The notes: generated by a model not told the origin, from the sequence alone. A stretch of 64,000 nt of DNA from Erinaceus europaeus (GCF_950295315.1 NC_080175.1:64257353-64321352), one strand, 5' to 3'. Counted from the first letter of the stretch, positions 34,701 through 46,295 are shown. A program made the numbers and translations.

Positions 34701-34922
34701 CTGGCCGATATTTTCATTCCATAGCTAGTCGCATGGCATATGTCTCAAAATTCTTCATCTAATGAGAATATAAATGTAATAGTTGTATGACTTGAGTAGA
34801 GAACAGATTTAAAATATTAAATATGCTTAAGAAACTGATAAATGTGAACATTTTAATGTGCTGAATATATTAAAAGTTTCCCTAATCATTATATTTGACA
34901 GTCAAATAAATGTCTAATAACA

Positions 34923-35408
34923 GGGGCCAGATGGTGATATACCTGGTTAAGCACACACATTACAATGCATAAAGACGTAAGTACCAGTCCCCACATATAG
35001 GGGAGGGATTTCATGAATGATGGGGCAGTGTGGCTGGTGTCTTTTCTTCTTCCTCTTTTTTAAAATATTTATTTATTTATCCCCTTTTGTTGCCATGGTT
35101 GTTTTATTATTGTAGTTATTATTGTTGTTGTTATTGATGTCATCACTGTTGTATAGGACAAAGAGAAATGGAGAGAGGAGGGAAGACAGAGATGGGGAGA
35201 GAAAAGTAGACACCTGCAGACCTGCTTCACCGCTTGTGAAAGGACTCTCCTGCAGGTGGTGAGCCAGGGTCTTGAACTGGGATCCTTACTCCGGTCCTTG
35301 TGCTTTGCGCCACATGGGCTTAACCTGCTGCACTACTGCCCGTCTCCTCTTTCTTCCTCTGTATCTCCCTTTCTCATTTCAGTTCCACTCTATCCTATCA
35401 AATAAATA
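34923..35408 (+). repeat. SINE B split by a reverse SINE A
   Basis: The B element runs 34923-35055 and resumes 35347-35408 (GTATCTCCCTTTCTC to CAAATAAATAAATA). Confidence 0.88.
35058..35346 (-). repeat. SINE A nested in SINE B
   Basis: Full reverse A element. CTTCTTCCTCTTT on the left and CTTTCTTCCTCTG on the right are its target duplication inside the B body. Confidence 0.92.
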
Positions 35409-35544
35409 AATATTTAAAAATGTCTAATCACATAATCAAACATATTTTACTTTAATATAAAATGCTTATTGTAAATATATGGAATTATTCAATATTTCTA
35501 CACATGCAAATTAAATTCATTGCTTTTCAGTGTCTTTTTCTCTT

Positions 35545-36247
35545 TTTGTCTTTAATATTCATTTATTCCCTTTTGTTGCCCTTTTTGTTTTATTGTTGTA
35601 GTTATTATTGTTGTAGTCATTGCTGGATAAGACAGAGAAAAATGGAGAGAGGAGGGGAAGACAGAGAGGGGTAGAGAAAGAGACACCTGCTGGGAAATTG
35701 TGCAGATGTGGTCATATCCACCATGTTGTCACCTCAGGTTATTGTCAATTCCTGCGAGAGATGAAATTCTATTCCCAGAGTGCCTTGTTCCACCATGTCC
35801 CCTCAGGGTATTGTTAATTCCGGTGAGAAACCCTATTCCCAGAATGCATTGTTTCCTAGCCAATCCTGTCCCAACTTGTCACTTCTGGAATTTCTCCCAT
35901 AAAAGTCCTTCTGCTTCTGCCCCTCTCTCTCTCTTTGCCCCTTTTCATCTCAGCAACCGGTCGCAGAGAAGGGTTGCTGCAGTAGTGGGAGGCAGCCATT
36001 TTGCTAGCTCCAGGTGGCCCAAACTGCTGCTCTAAGCCAACTCTGAGATTTGTGTTCCCTCTCTGCTCCTATCCCTTCTCTCTCTCCCGTGAGATGCAGC
36101 CCAACAGACACCTGTATACCTGCTACACCACCTGTGAAGTGACTCCCCTGCAGGTGGGGAGCCAGGGACTTGAACCACGATATTTACTCCAGTCCTTGCG
36201 CTTTGCGCCACATGGGCTTAACCAGCTGCACTACCACCGGACTCCCT
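35545..36247 (-). repeat. SINE A split by a solo LTR
   Basis: The reverse A element occupies 35545-35687 and 36107-36247. Joining at the duplicated GACACC restores the normal SINE core. Confidence 0.93.
35688..36106 (+). mobile_element. Solo LTR, 419 bp
   Basis: Begins TGCTGGGAAATTG and ends GCAGCCCAACA, flanked by the 6-bp duplication GACACC (35682-35687, 36107-36112). CCCATAAAAGTCC near 35898 can serve as TATA box, giving + orientation. There is no internal sequence, so it was left by LTR-LTR recombination. The 6-bp duplication suggests a class II (ERVK-like) source. It is not similar to the LTR at 7679-8146. Confidence 0.88.
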
Positions 36248-36482
36248 CAGTTTCTTTTTCTAATTATATGTTAGATTAAAGATAATGAGAGTTCATTATA
36301 TTGCTCTATTAAGTGAAAAGCAGAATTTCTCATATATTGCATAAAGATCCTGCAATGTACTGGTTTCTTTGTGGAAAGTATGAATACCCAAAATCCCTTC
36401 ATTCCAACATTTCAGCTAGTGTTGAAATTTCTAAGTGAATAAACATTAGACTTAAACTACTCTTTGAAAGATATTCCAGATG

Positions 36483-36620
36483 TGGCCTGGGAGGTGGTAT
36501 AGTGACTGGATCATTGGTTTTACAAGTTTTAAGTTTTGACTATTACAGTTTTGAGAGTAATGTTCTGATGCTCTCTCCTCTATTTTTTCCCTCACAATAA
36601 GTAAATCTTAAAAAAGAAAG
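36483..36620 (+). repeat. SINE, old D-like copy
   Basis: GGCCTGGGAGGTGGTATAGT then a diverged head and a GATGCTCTCTCCTC body. Confidence 0.6.
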
Positions 36621-36689
36621 AAGTTGTATATATAAAGAAACCACTGTTTAATGGACAGATAAAATGGAATTATTTTGGGAAGCAGTGGT

Positions 36690-36890
36690 ATTGTGTATGC
36701 TTTGCTTATGTGAGACCCTGAATTTAATACCCAAATTCAGTACAACAAAACAAGAAAAATGACAAATATTATAAATAACTAAACATTGTCCTGGTTTCTC
36801 TCTCTTCTCCCCTCCTTTCTCCCTCTCTTCTCCTTTCATCCTCTTACAAACAAAATAAAATTCAATTTTTATAAATAAATAAAATAAATA
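36690..36890 (+). repeat. SINE, family uncertain
   Basis: A tRNA-like start, GTGAGACCCTGAATTTAATA, then GGTTTCTCTCTCTTCTCCC and an AATAAATAAAATAAA tail. Old. Confidence 0.55.
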
Positions 36891-36896
36891 TAATGG

Positions 36897-37095
36897 GATG
36901 CCAAGTGATGGCATACCTGGTTAAGCACACACATTACAGTATTCAAGGACATTAGTTCAAACCCCCAATCCCACAACTACAGGAGAAAAGCTTCCCAAGT
37001 AGTGAAGTAGGGCTTCATGTATCTCTCTACCTCTTTCCCTCTCTATATTTCCCCTCTCAATTTCTCTTTGTCTATATCCAATAATAAATAAGAAT
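36897..37095 (+). repeat. SINE, family B
   Basis: GCCAAGTGATGGCATACC head to CCAATAATAAATAAG tail. Confidence 0.88.
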
Positions 37096-37099
37096 ACAT

Positions 37100-38545
37100 A
37101 TGTTATCATTTTTGGCAATATTATATAGTTCCCTCCCCTATAATCCAATCATACACTTGGCTATCTATATTTTTAATGCTTTTTTGCTGTACTTTTTGCT
37201 GATGTAGCCTTTCTTTCTAATACCTACATTTTCAGGATATTTCTTGGCTAGTACACTTTATTGGTCAGTGATTGTTTTATGTTTCAGACAACTTTCTTCA
37301 GTGCTCATTAATATTACATGTTATATGTCAACGGGGATTCAATACTGCTAAAAATCACAGTCTAGGAACCGAGGACAGAAAAATAGGGAAAATGAGAGGC
37401 AGTAATAAAGACAAAAGGAAAATTCCTGGGTTTAGATGTTATTTTTTCAATTTTATGAGAATATCAATATCCATAGTTGATGCAATTTTCAAATTATACT
37501 GATGCTAGTTGATATGACATATTTTTCAAATAAAGTTTATCAAACAGGAACTTTTCAATCTGATTATAAGACTCCTTCCCACTCTCCAAAATTGTTAAAC
37601 TATTTTAGAAACTCATTTTCTGCTCTCAAAGAAAGATAGATGATAGATAGATAAAAAAGTAAATCCCTCAAATAATGTATGAATATTATTAGGTTGGTAG
37701 TATGTATTGAGATCACTATAAAATACTTTTCTCATTGAGGTCACTACACATACAACATAAGCATTAGCATTTATGCTTATTATCTCTGTGTATTTCTTAC
37801 TGCCTTTCTACTTGTTCTGCTACTGACAGGCAGTGATCAGAGTTAGTAAACAATTTCTCTGGTGTTGAGCATATAGCCTACTGAAATCCACAGGCAAGAT
37901 CTAAATCCTCTATACACAGCTTAGCAATTATTTACAGATTGTCAATCTTGTTCTGCTATTCTTTTTGGAATTGAAAGGACAATGTTTTAAATTGCAGAAA
38001 TACTATGCCAGAGCAAGCAGTGGCTCCACATAAATAAATAGATGGTGCAGACAAAAATATTTTGCTTGCCAGCTACCAATCATCTGACATTATTTTGGGA
38101 TAAGGAAAAAGTGCTCTTGGAACATTATCATTGTGGTGTTGGAATTATTAAACACTGATATCGTTTTATTGAGCTAGGTCTTCTCCAAGCAAGTTTTACA
38201 GGACTTGACATTTAAGAGCTAGGATATTTTTTAAGCAGACAATGTTGATAAAGTTAGTTGTAAAATGCTGCTACCAAAAAAGTAAAAGAAATTAAAAATT
38301 GAATTAGGGAAGAGAAATAGCATTAAGGGCAAAACAGGAAAAGAAATAAAATACTTCATTTTACCTCAAAGAATGATAAAACTAAGTGAAAAAGAACTTG
38401 ATCTCTAAAACTATTTGACCCTGGAAATCTACTGTTATTTGATGGGAAATGAAATTAAAATTTAAAAAATAAAAACCAGGTTATAAGAAAAAATGACGAG
38501 TGCAAGTGAGTTTAAGTGAGGTATTCAAGTTACCCTGAATAAAAG
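37100..38545. other. Repeat-poor DNA, no gene recognised
   Basis: About 1.4 kb without SINE, L1 or LTR. The part 37790-38230 has unusually even composition and may be old unique sequence. GATA-type repeats of four units lie near 37633-37650. Confidence 0.45.
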
Positions 38546-38549
38546 TATT

Positions 38550-38697
38550 CTCTTTAAAAAATAATTTATTAATTGATGAAGATAGAGTGAGAAAGAACCA
38601 TACATCACTCTGTTACATGTGCTGCCTGGGATTGAACTCGGGACCTCATGCTTGAGAGTCCAGTGCTTTACCCAGGGCACCAACTCCTAGACTACAA
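38550..38697 (-). repeat. SINE, family D
   Basis: Reverse D: GAGAAAGAACCATACATCAC, GATTGAACTCGGGACCTCAT, CCAACTCCTAGACTAC. Confidence 0.88.
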
Positions 38698-38699
38698 AG

Positions 38700-39158
38700 A
38701 TTATTCTCTAAACAAGTACAGTTGAGTTTAAAGAAACTTCTAAGATTTGTCTGGAATTGTTTTCCTGTGATGATTTTGATCAGTGGTATTTTAATTAAGG
38801 GTTCAATATGTCTTGCTTCCATGAACATTCAAACTCTTCTGTCTCTAAAAAGATAATCTTTGTAAAGGCATGATGAAATGAAAAAGTAATTATTTAAAAT
38901 TTATGTAGAAAAAAAAAACCTTTTCCTATAGAACCAATTATATGATCTGCAAACACAAACCATTTATAAGATAGTTTATTTGACTTCCACTAAATATAGT
39001 ATGCTACAGAGCAACTTTCCCATGATCCCTTATCTGTATGATGTAGGCATAAAAAATAAAGGGAGTTGTGAGAAGATAATGTTTATTGGAAAATGACTTG
39101 CCAAATGGTCCAGGGAAACCCTGTAGACTATTACTTAAGTGAAGATCTAAGCATCCGA

Positions 39159-39160
<2 letters not shown>
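38700..39160. other. No feature seen
   Basis: AT-rich, no gene or repeat. Confidence 0.5.

Positions 39161-39161
<1 letters not shown>

Positions 39162-39228
<67 letters not shown>
39162..39228. repeat. (AT)n microsatellite
   Basis: 67 bp of perfect AT alternation. Confidence 0.97.
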
Positions 39229-39230
<2 letters not shown>

Positions 39231-39264
39231 GTAATAATCAATGCAATAGTCTTATAAACAAGTT

Positions 39265-39397
39265 TTTTTTTTTCCTTTTTTAACCAGAGCACTGTTCAGC
39301 TCTGGCTTATACTGGTGCGGGGGATTGAACCTGGGACTTTGGAGCCTCAGGCCTGAGGGTCTGTTTGCATAGCTATTATGCTATCTACCCCTGCCCA
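39265..39397 (-). repeat. SINE, family C
   Basis: T-run, then AACCAGAGCACTGTTCAGC, GGGGGATTGAACCTGGGAC and TGCATAGCTATTATGCTATC. Confidence 0.9.
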
Positions 39398-39462
39398 AAC
39401 AATTTTTTTTTATTGACCCGTGGTAAATATTTCTTGAAGCAATGGGGCAGGTTGCTTAAATT

Positions 39463-39706
39463 TTTTTTGTTGTAGTAGCTATTATTGTTGCTGTTGATGT
39501 CGTCATTGTTGGGTAGGACAGAGAGAAATGGAGAGAGGACGGGAAGACAGAGAGGGGAGAGAGAAACAGTGACACCTGAAGACCTGCTTTATTGCCTATG
39601 AAACAACTCCCCTGCAGATAGGGAGCGGAGGCTTGAACTGAGATCCTTACTCCTATCCTTGGGCTTTGTGCCACCTGTGCCTAACCTGCTGCACACCGCG
39701 CAACTC
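39463..39706 (-). repeat. SINE, family A
   Basis: Reverse A. GGTTGCTTAAATTTT (about 39450) and GGTTGCTTAGAATTTT (about 39710) flank it as a target duplication. Confidence 0.92.
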
Positions 39707-39770
39707 CCTGGTTGCTTAGAATTTTAGTGAAGGCTGAAGTGTGAAATTGAACACCGGTAATCTATTATTC

Positions 39771-39860
39771 TACTCTACTCTACTCTACTCTACTCTACTC
39801 TACTCTACTCTACTCTACTCTACTCTACTCTACTCTACTCTACTCTACTCTACTCTACTC
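39771..39860. repeat. (TACTC)18 pentanucleotide array
   Basis: Eighteen perfect TACTC units with no interruption, preceded by a degenerate TATTATTC start. Confidence 0.97.
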
Positions 39861-39869
39861 TGTTTGTAA

Positions 39870-40195
39870 TTGCTACCAGGGTTATTGCTAAGGCGTGGTG
39901 CTGGCACTATGAATCCACTGCTCCCCGTGGTTATTTTTTTCCCTTTTTACTTCTATTTTATTTGATAGTACAGAGAAATTGAGAGGGGGATGGGAGATAG
40001 AGAGAGAGTGTGAAAGACACTGATTCAGTGCTTGTGACTTGATTCAGTGCCTGTGAGCCTTCTCTCTACAGGTAGGGAAGTTTTCATCACACCAATAATG
40101 AGTCATCAGCTATAAGCAGAAACTGGTGCTTGAACCTGGAATCCATGTGCAAGGTAATATGCACACTTGACCTGGTACTCCACCACCCTGTCCCT
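39870..40195 (-). repeat. SINE, old A'-like copy
   Basis: Reverse: CTACCAGGGTTATTGCTAAG, GAATCCACTGCTCCCC, AGAAATTGAGAGGGGGATGG, CTTGAACCTGGAATCCATGT. It contains a short internal duplication near 40018-40050 (TGATTCAGTGC twice). Confidence 0.8.
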
Positions 40196-40199
40196 AAAC

Positions 40200-41180
40200 A
40201 CTTGTAATCTTCTAATCCTATAATCAGCATTAAATCACCACTAAAATGATATTAAAATAAATTTTAAATACTCAAAAATGAAAATAATTTTTTTCAATAT
40301 TAAGGTTTATTTCTTCTTTGCCATGTGACTTTGGTGGGAAAATTTGTATTGGCAAAGCATATATTCAAAAACAACATTATACACAGAAATTAATATAAAT
40401 TTTTAGAAGATGTGCCAAAACTCCTATATCACTATATACATTTAAGAACATTCCTAGAAAGGGAAGTACTAATCCTGGTAAAATGAAAAATAATGCTAGA
40501 CACCTTTCCTGTGTTAAAGATGGCAAAGGCATAACATCTGGGTCTCTGCAATATAAATTGCAATTATTACCCATCAATTTTATATAGTTTAATGTAATTC
40601 CCTTCTTTTAGTCCTATTTCATAGAAAACTTCGAAATTTTCTTGGCCTTTTTAGGGAACATTTTGTTCTAATTCACCAGAAAACTTTGCCAGGTCAAATA
40701 TGTAAGTTACATTTACAGTTTTGGTTTCTTCGAGTTTTCCTTCACATTTAACAGCACTAATACTTTTACCATCTATCGCTTTTTATTTTGTGCATGTGCA
40801 TTTACCCTAAAACTTTCAGTATAATGTTGAACATATGTTATTCCTAGCTATATGAATAATTTTCTTAGTGATTATAAATTTTCTATGAGTTTTCTCATTG
40901 CTATGGAATAGTTGACTGCATTAAAGTTTGATGAATTTCATTAATTCAGTTTCTTATAACCAAATACTGTGAGTGGCACTTACCATGGTTAAAATATTTC
41001 CCAGAGCCTTCATATGCTGATTCATTTATTGTTCGTTACTGGTTGCTCATCTTATTTTAAAATCTACTATATTTGGATACTTCTGGAAATTGGCAAAAAA
41101 ATTTTTTTCTATGGCCAAATATTGTGAAAGTAAATGCTATCCTATTGAGACTAACACAAACTCATGTTTACAGAAAGAAA
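40200..41180. other. No feature seen
   Basis: AT-rich DNA, no recognised repeat or gene. Confidence 0.5.
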
Positions 41181-41181
41181 A

Positions 41182-41182
<1 letters not shown>

Positions 41183-41224
<42 letters not shown>
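41183..41224. repeat. (CA)n microsatellite
   Basis: 21 perfect CA units. Confidence 0.97.
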
Positions 41225-41227
<3 letters not shown>

Positions 41228-41229
41228 TT

Positions 41230-41550
41230 TGTTTGAAAACCAATGTTTCAGCTATAGGTAAAAATTAATCATGATGAAACAAAATTATATAGCAAAGTTG
41301 CAATGTTTTAAATAAGCTAATTTTTGAAATATCTAGCAGTCTTCTTTCATCTAATAAGTATTAAAACTGTATTAATATGCGTTTTAGAACATTGAGAGTT
41401 CTAAAGATGTAAATTGACCTTGTTAACTAGAGAATATAATGCAAAAATGTTTCCTGGCAACAAAATATACATCTCACTAGAAATATTTTTAAATGTGCCT
41501 ACAAAGTAGAAAGTCATTGTATAGTCTTAAAATATTCACATACAGCCATT
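41230..41550. other. No feature seen
   Basis: AT-rich, no gene. Confidence 0.5.
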
Positions 41551-41556
41551 CAGAAC

Positions 41557-41770
41557 ATTTTAAAGATTTATTTATTACTCATTATGAAAGAGAAATTGAG
41601 GGAAGGGGGAAAGGAGAAAGGGAGAAAGAGACACCGAGAAAGAGAAAGAAAGAAAAGGAGGAGGGAGAGAGATAGAATGATAAGAGCTAGAACATCACTT
41701 GGGGATCAGACTTAGGGCTTCATGTCTGAGACTTTAAAGCTTAATTCAATGCACCGTCTTGCAGGCACCC
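41557..41770 (-). repeat. SINE, D-like, with expanded purine body
   Basis: AAAGATTTATTTATTACTCA, a purine-only stretch 41588-41675, then AGAACATCACTTGGGGATC and GCTTCATGTCTGAGACTTTA. Confidence 0.7.
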
Positions 41771-41774
41771 ATTA

Positions 41775-42465
41775 TCAGCCATTTGTGAAATCACCATTAT
41801 TATATATAAAAGGATAATTTGCAACTATTTCACTTTCTGAAAACATTTTATTTTCTAAATTTTTTCCAGCAATACTTAAATACTCTTAACCTAAATTGAC
41901 AGAAGATTTAGCAACCCTTATTATGCTAGTGCTTAGTGAACAAAGTATTAAACATTATCACATCTGAATTTATTAAACTGGTGAGTTATTCTTTCATTTA
42001 GAATGACTTTTTTTTTTCCTTCAAGCAACTTTTTGAAATTTGTGACTAATAGTGGTATGTAAGATTACAAGTTACAGGGTAAAGCTCAACATGGGACCCA
42101 CCAACAAAGATCTATGAACCCTCCCCCATGATGACCACCAAGGTACTCACAAAGTCTTAGAGACAGTCTGTTTGATTTTTTGGGGGGTGACATTGAATAT
42201 AATATTGTATTATCACACACACTGAATATGTTCATTTTTATATTGCAGAATTTATACACACATGAAAATTATCTTAAAATAGGCCACTAAATCACATATG
42301 TTTTTTACCTATTAAAAAATAGTTACTGACAGTTTGTTTCAAGTTTGTATCTTTTCATTTTCACTGTCTTCCTTATTTCTTCAGTGGCTTCTTCTTTTCT
42401 TTTTTCTTCATTTCACTATTTTCATTTATTTATTGAATTTATTTAATTTTTCTTGCCTTTTCTTG
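41775..42465. other. No confident feature
   Basis: No gene. 42065-42185 is less AT-rich but unassigned. Confidence 0.4.
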
Positions 42466-42469
42466 TTCC

Positions 42470-42595
42470 TCTTTTTTTAAAAATAGATAGTCAATGACAG
42501 GAAGGGCAGAGAGAGAAGAAGGATAGCACAATAGCACCACATGCCATCACCACTTGTGACACTCCCTCTTACTTCATGGATACACCAGAAATAAG
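42470..42595 (-). repeat. SINE fragment, B-like
   Basis: AAAAATAGATAGTCAATGACA and a CACCACTTGTGAC core, cut off where the L1 fragment begins. Confidence 0.5.
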
Positions 42596-42599
42596 CCCC

Positions 42600-43135
42600 C
42601 ACACCTATGGACGTCTAATCTTTGATAAGAGTGCCAAGACTATTAAATGAGGAATGAAGAGTCTATAATATGTGTTGGAAAAATTGAATGGAAGCCTGCA
42701 GAAGTATGAAACTGAACTGCTATATTTCACCAGACACATAGTAAGTTCCAAATGAATCAAGGGCTTGTATGGTATGTCAGAAACTATCAAATACTTAGAG
42801 GAAAATATTGGAAGCACTCTTTTCCAATTAAACTTTATAGATATCTTCAATGATATAAATTCAATTGCAAGAAAGACTAGACTATACCAAATTAAAAAGC
42901 TTCTGCATATGGGAGTTGGGTAGTAGCACAGTGGTTAAGTGCAAGTGGCACAAAGCGCAAGGACCTGCATAAGGACCCCAGTTCAAGCCCCTGGTTCCTC
43001 ACCTGCAGGAGCATCACTTCACAAGTTGTAAAGCAGGTCTGCAAGTGTTTATCTTTCTCTCCCCCTCTCTGTCTTCCCCTCCTCTCTCCATTTCTCTCTG
43101 TCCTATATTTAAAAAAAAAAAAAGCTTCTGCATGA
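42600..43135 (+). mobile_element. L1 ORF2 C-terminal fragment, split by a SINE
   Basis: CACACCTATGGACGTCTAATC to CAAATTAAAAAGCTTCTGCAT is the conserved L1 ORF2 segment also seen at 54880-55215. It is interrupted at 42909-43118 and not open. Confidence 0.85.
42909..43118 (+). repeat. SINE A inserted in L1
   Basis: An A element with a shortened 3' body. Perfect 14-bp target duplication AAAAGCTTCTGCAT (42895-42908 and 43119-43132). Confidence 0.95.
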
Positions 43136-44119
43136 AGAGGGTTATAATTCGACAGAGTAGCAGCAGCTGAGTCTCTCTCCTCTCCCCAGTCAATTATGAA
43201 TAACAAAGAAGATCACCCTAAAATACAAGACAAGACAAGACTCAGAATACTTTGAGAACCCATCACGTCACCGTCACCAGGTGAGTGCAAACAGGTGTGG
43301 CTCATGGGCATAGAGGGGCCTAAGAAGAGATTCCTGGGACTGAAATCCTGTATCTACTGGGGAGCTACTAGTAACAAGTCTGGTAGTTTGCCAGTTGAAG
43401 CACAACCTTCGGTCTGAGTTTTATCAAGTAAACTGATGATGGGAGGAGGCTCACTAAATGCAACAGTGAGTCTTTGTTGCTACTTCCCTTGGAGGCTGGA
43501 GGAGCAGAATGGAGGCCCTGTGCTGACATCAGGGGCAGAGATCTTAACCCTAAGTGGGCATCTTAGGAGAAGATTTTCAGTGGTCTGGAAGTGAGGATGT
43601 ATAATGGGAATGTATAGTGACAGCCATTGCACACATCATTCTCCCAATTAATTCAGAGACACCTTGAATAATTGTTTCAGAAAGCATATAGACAGGATTT
43701 GTTAAGAAACTCACAAGACTAAGAACTACAGTCCAGCTTGGCTCTGTCTGTTTTCAGAAAAGCCGAACTGGGACTGGGGTTTTGGACCCTTTGGACTTGG
43801 GAATCTCCTTGCATAGCCACTGTGCTATATCTCCCCCACCCTGTTTTATCTCTAGATTAGGAGTGTCTAGTTAAGCTAAAACATCTATTTATAGTTAAAA
43901 AGCCCTCAAGCTCCCATAGCCTACAGGGAAGATAAAAAATGAAAGAGGGTTTAACAGCCACCATGCTTCACCTCAAGGACTGAGACAGGATTAAAACAAC
44001 TGTTGATTTTCATAATGGTGAAATCTTTAGGTACCTTATTTAGACACAAGTCAATCCACACAAGTGTGATTAGTGGAGTAACAGTACTGAGAGAGGGACC
44101 TCATAACACACCATATACA

Positions 44120-45430
44120 ATGGTTAAACCAAGAAGAAACATTGGAAAAATGAACCAGAACAAAACCCCAGATAACCTGCCCCACTTTCCCAAGGTAAAA
44201 GCACATAAGAATGAGGACAAGATGCAAACACTAATTGATGCATTAATCACAGGAGTGAGGAAAGAGTTTGAAAGTAATATCTTGGGAGTCGGGCTGTAGC
44301 ACAGCGGGTTAAGCGCAGGTGGCGCAAAGCACAAGGACTGGCATAAGGATCCCGGTTCAAACCCTGGCTCCCCACCTGCAGGGGAGTCGCTTCACAGGCG
44401 GTGAAGCAGGTCTTCAGGTATCTATCTTTCTCTCCTCCTCTCTGTCTTCCCCTCCTTTCTCCATTTCTCTCTGTCCTATCCAACAATGACAACAACAATA
44501 ATAACTACAACAATAAAACAAGGGCAACAAAAGGGAATAAATAAATAAAATAAATATTAAAAAAAGAAAGTAGTATCTTCAGATACGTGGAAATAGCAAA
44601 TGAAACTCCAAAAGAACACACTATCTCGAGGTAATTAGAGAGCTGAAAGCTAAAATAGCTGAGCTAAAAGAGCACAACTAGATGAACAAGCTAGTGCAGA
44701 ATCAAAACAGGGTAACAAAATAGCTGAGCTACAGAAAAGAACAGAAGGGATATAAAAATAGAATAAGTGAAGCAGAAAACAGAATTAGCAAGATTGAGGA
44801 TGAACTAGAGAAAACCAAGAAAGAAGTAAGTGATCTCAAAAAGAGACTAAGAGATACTGAAAACAACAACAGAGACATATAGGATAACTTCAAAAGAGGT
44901 AATATACATATTATTGGCTTGCCAGAGGAAGAAAGAGAGGGAGGGGAAGAACATAAGAACAGGACATAATAGCTGAGAACTTCCCTACTCTAGACTAGAT
45001 AAAAGACATAAAGGTTCAAGAAGCTCAGAGAGTTCCAAACAGAATTAACCCAGACTTAAAGACACCAAGACACATCATACTTAGAATGAAAAGAAGAATG
45101 AGGTTAAAGAAAAGATCATGAATGCTGTAAGAGAAAAATAAAGAGTCACCTACAGAGGAGAACCCATAAGATTAGCAGCAGACTTCTTCACACAAACACT
45201 ACAGGCCAGAAGGGAATAGCAAGATATTTATTGAGCTCTAAATGAGAAATAATTTCAAATTAAGACTGCTGTATCCTCTTAGACTGTTATTCAGACTAGA
45301 TGGAAGTACAAAAACCATCTCAGACAAGCAACAGTTGAAAGAATCAACTATCTCCAAGCCTACCCTGAAAGAAGTTCTGAAAAGTCTCCTATAAACAATC
45401 AGATCACCATAAACATGCCATATATCAGAA
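44120..45430 (+). pseudogene. L1 ORF1 remnant (RNA-binding chaperone)
   Basis: ORF1p normally trimerises by a coiled coil and coats L1 RNA. The frame opens MVKPRRNIGKMNQ at 44120 and is cut by a SINE at 44284. It resumes with a Lys/Glu-rich coiled-coil segment (44620-44870) containing stops, then a NIHIIGLPEEE-type RRM start near 44900 and the C-terminal region to 45400. Several stops and frameshifts make it non-functional. Confidence 0.85.
44284..44566 (+). repeat. SINE A inserted in L1 ORF1
   Basis: An essentially full-length, low-divergence A element. GAAAGTAATATCTT (about 44270-44283) and GAAAGTAGTATCTT (about 44567-44580) are the target duplication. Confidence 0.96.
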
Positions 45431-45436
45431 CACTTT

Positions 45437-45810
45437 TGTTGGATGCTTCTAAAACCCCTTCTGTTTCATTGGTTTAATCTACCCTGCTTAACACTGTATT
45501 CTATTTACATAACTACTGTTAACTAAGCACCTCCCTGCCGGCAGGACATTGGTTTAATCCCCACTGGTTCATGATGTCTTTTTGCTCCACCCCCTCTCCT
45601 AGTACACCCTGATTTCCACCAGTATTTTTTTGATCCACCTTCTCTATGTCACATCCTGTTTCCACCCTACTTGGCGAGTATATATATGACAGGATTGTGA
45701 TTAGAGATGGCTTAGATTGTGCTGCGTTCCACATGAATAAAGAGATACCGCGTACAGCTCAGCCATGAGTCCTTGGTCGTCTGTCTCCTGCCTGCGAAGC
45801 TAGCCCAGCA
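45437..45810 (+). mobile_element. Solo LTR, 374 bp
   Basis: Starts TGTTGGATGC and ends TAGCCCAGCA. The flanks CACTTT (45431-45436) and CACTCT (45811-45816) look like a 6-bp target duplication with one change. A TATA stretch (45679-45685) and an AATAAA signal (45736-45741) are in + order, followed by about 70 bp to the end. It interrupts the L1 between ORF1 and ORF2. Confidence 0.8.
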
Positions 45811-45829
45811 CACTCTAAAAATCTATAAT

Positions 45830-46295
45830 AGTGGCATTAAAATATCTTCAACCTATAATATCAGTAACTGTCAATTACCTGAATTTACGTGTTAAAAGGC
45901 ACAGAGTGGGAAGATGGATCAGAAACACAACCTAGCCATATGTTGTCTGCAAGAATTTCACCTAACTCAACAAGACACACACAGACTCAAAGTGAAAGGA
46001 TGGAAAACTACCATATAAGCCAATGGACCACAAAAAGGGGAGAAGCAGCTATTCTCAATCTGACATGGCAAACCTTAAATAAATAAAATTTTAAAAAGAT
46101 AGGGATGAACATTACTTAATGTTCAGTCAATCAAGAGGATCAGTCAATCAAGAGGTCATTTAATGATTATTAACATCTATGTATCCAATTATAGGTCATA
46201 TAACTACATCAAACATCTACTGAAAGATCTATAGCAATATTAGCAGCACCATAATAATAGTAATTGATTTCAACACCCCTTGGATATTAGACCAG
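45830..46295 (+). pseudogene. L1 ORF2 endonuclease-domain remnant
   Basis: AAAGGCACAGAGTGGGAAGA, CTAACTCAACAAGACACACA and TTAACATCTATGTATCCAAT correspond to the apurinic-type endonuclease region at the ORF2 N-terminus. Stops and deletions throughout. Confidence 0.75.

Noticed and set aside
39162..39860. Possible CRISPR-like or satellite array
   Set aside because: These are simple AT and TACTC microsatellites separated by SINEs; no spacers, and the genome is mammalian.
44284..44380. tRNA gene-like A and B boxes
   Set aside because: They belong to the tRNA-derived heads of SINEs; the cloverleaf is not maintained and a SINE body and A-rich tail follow.
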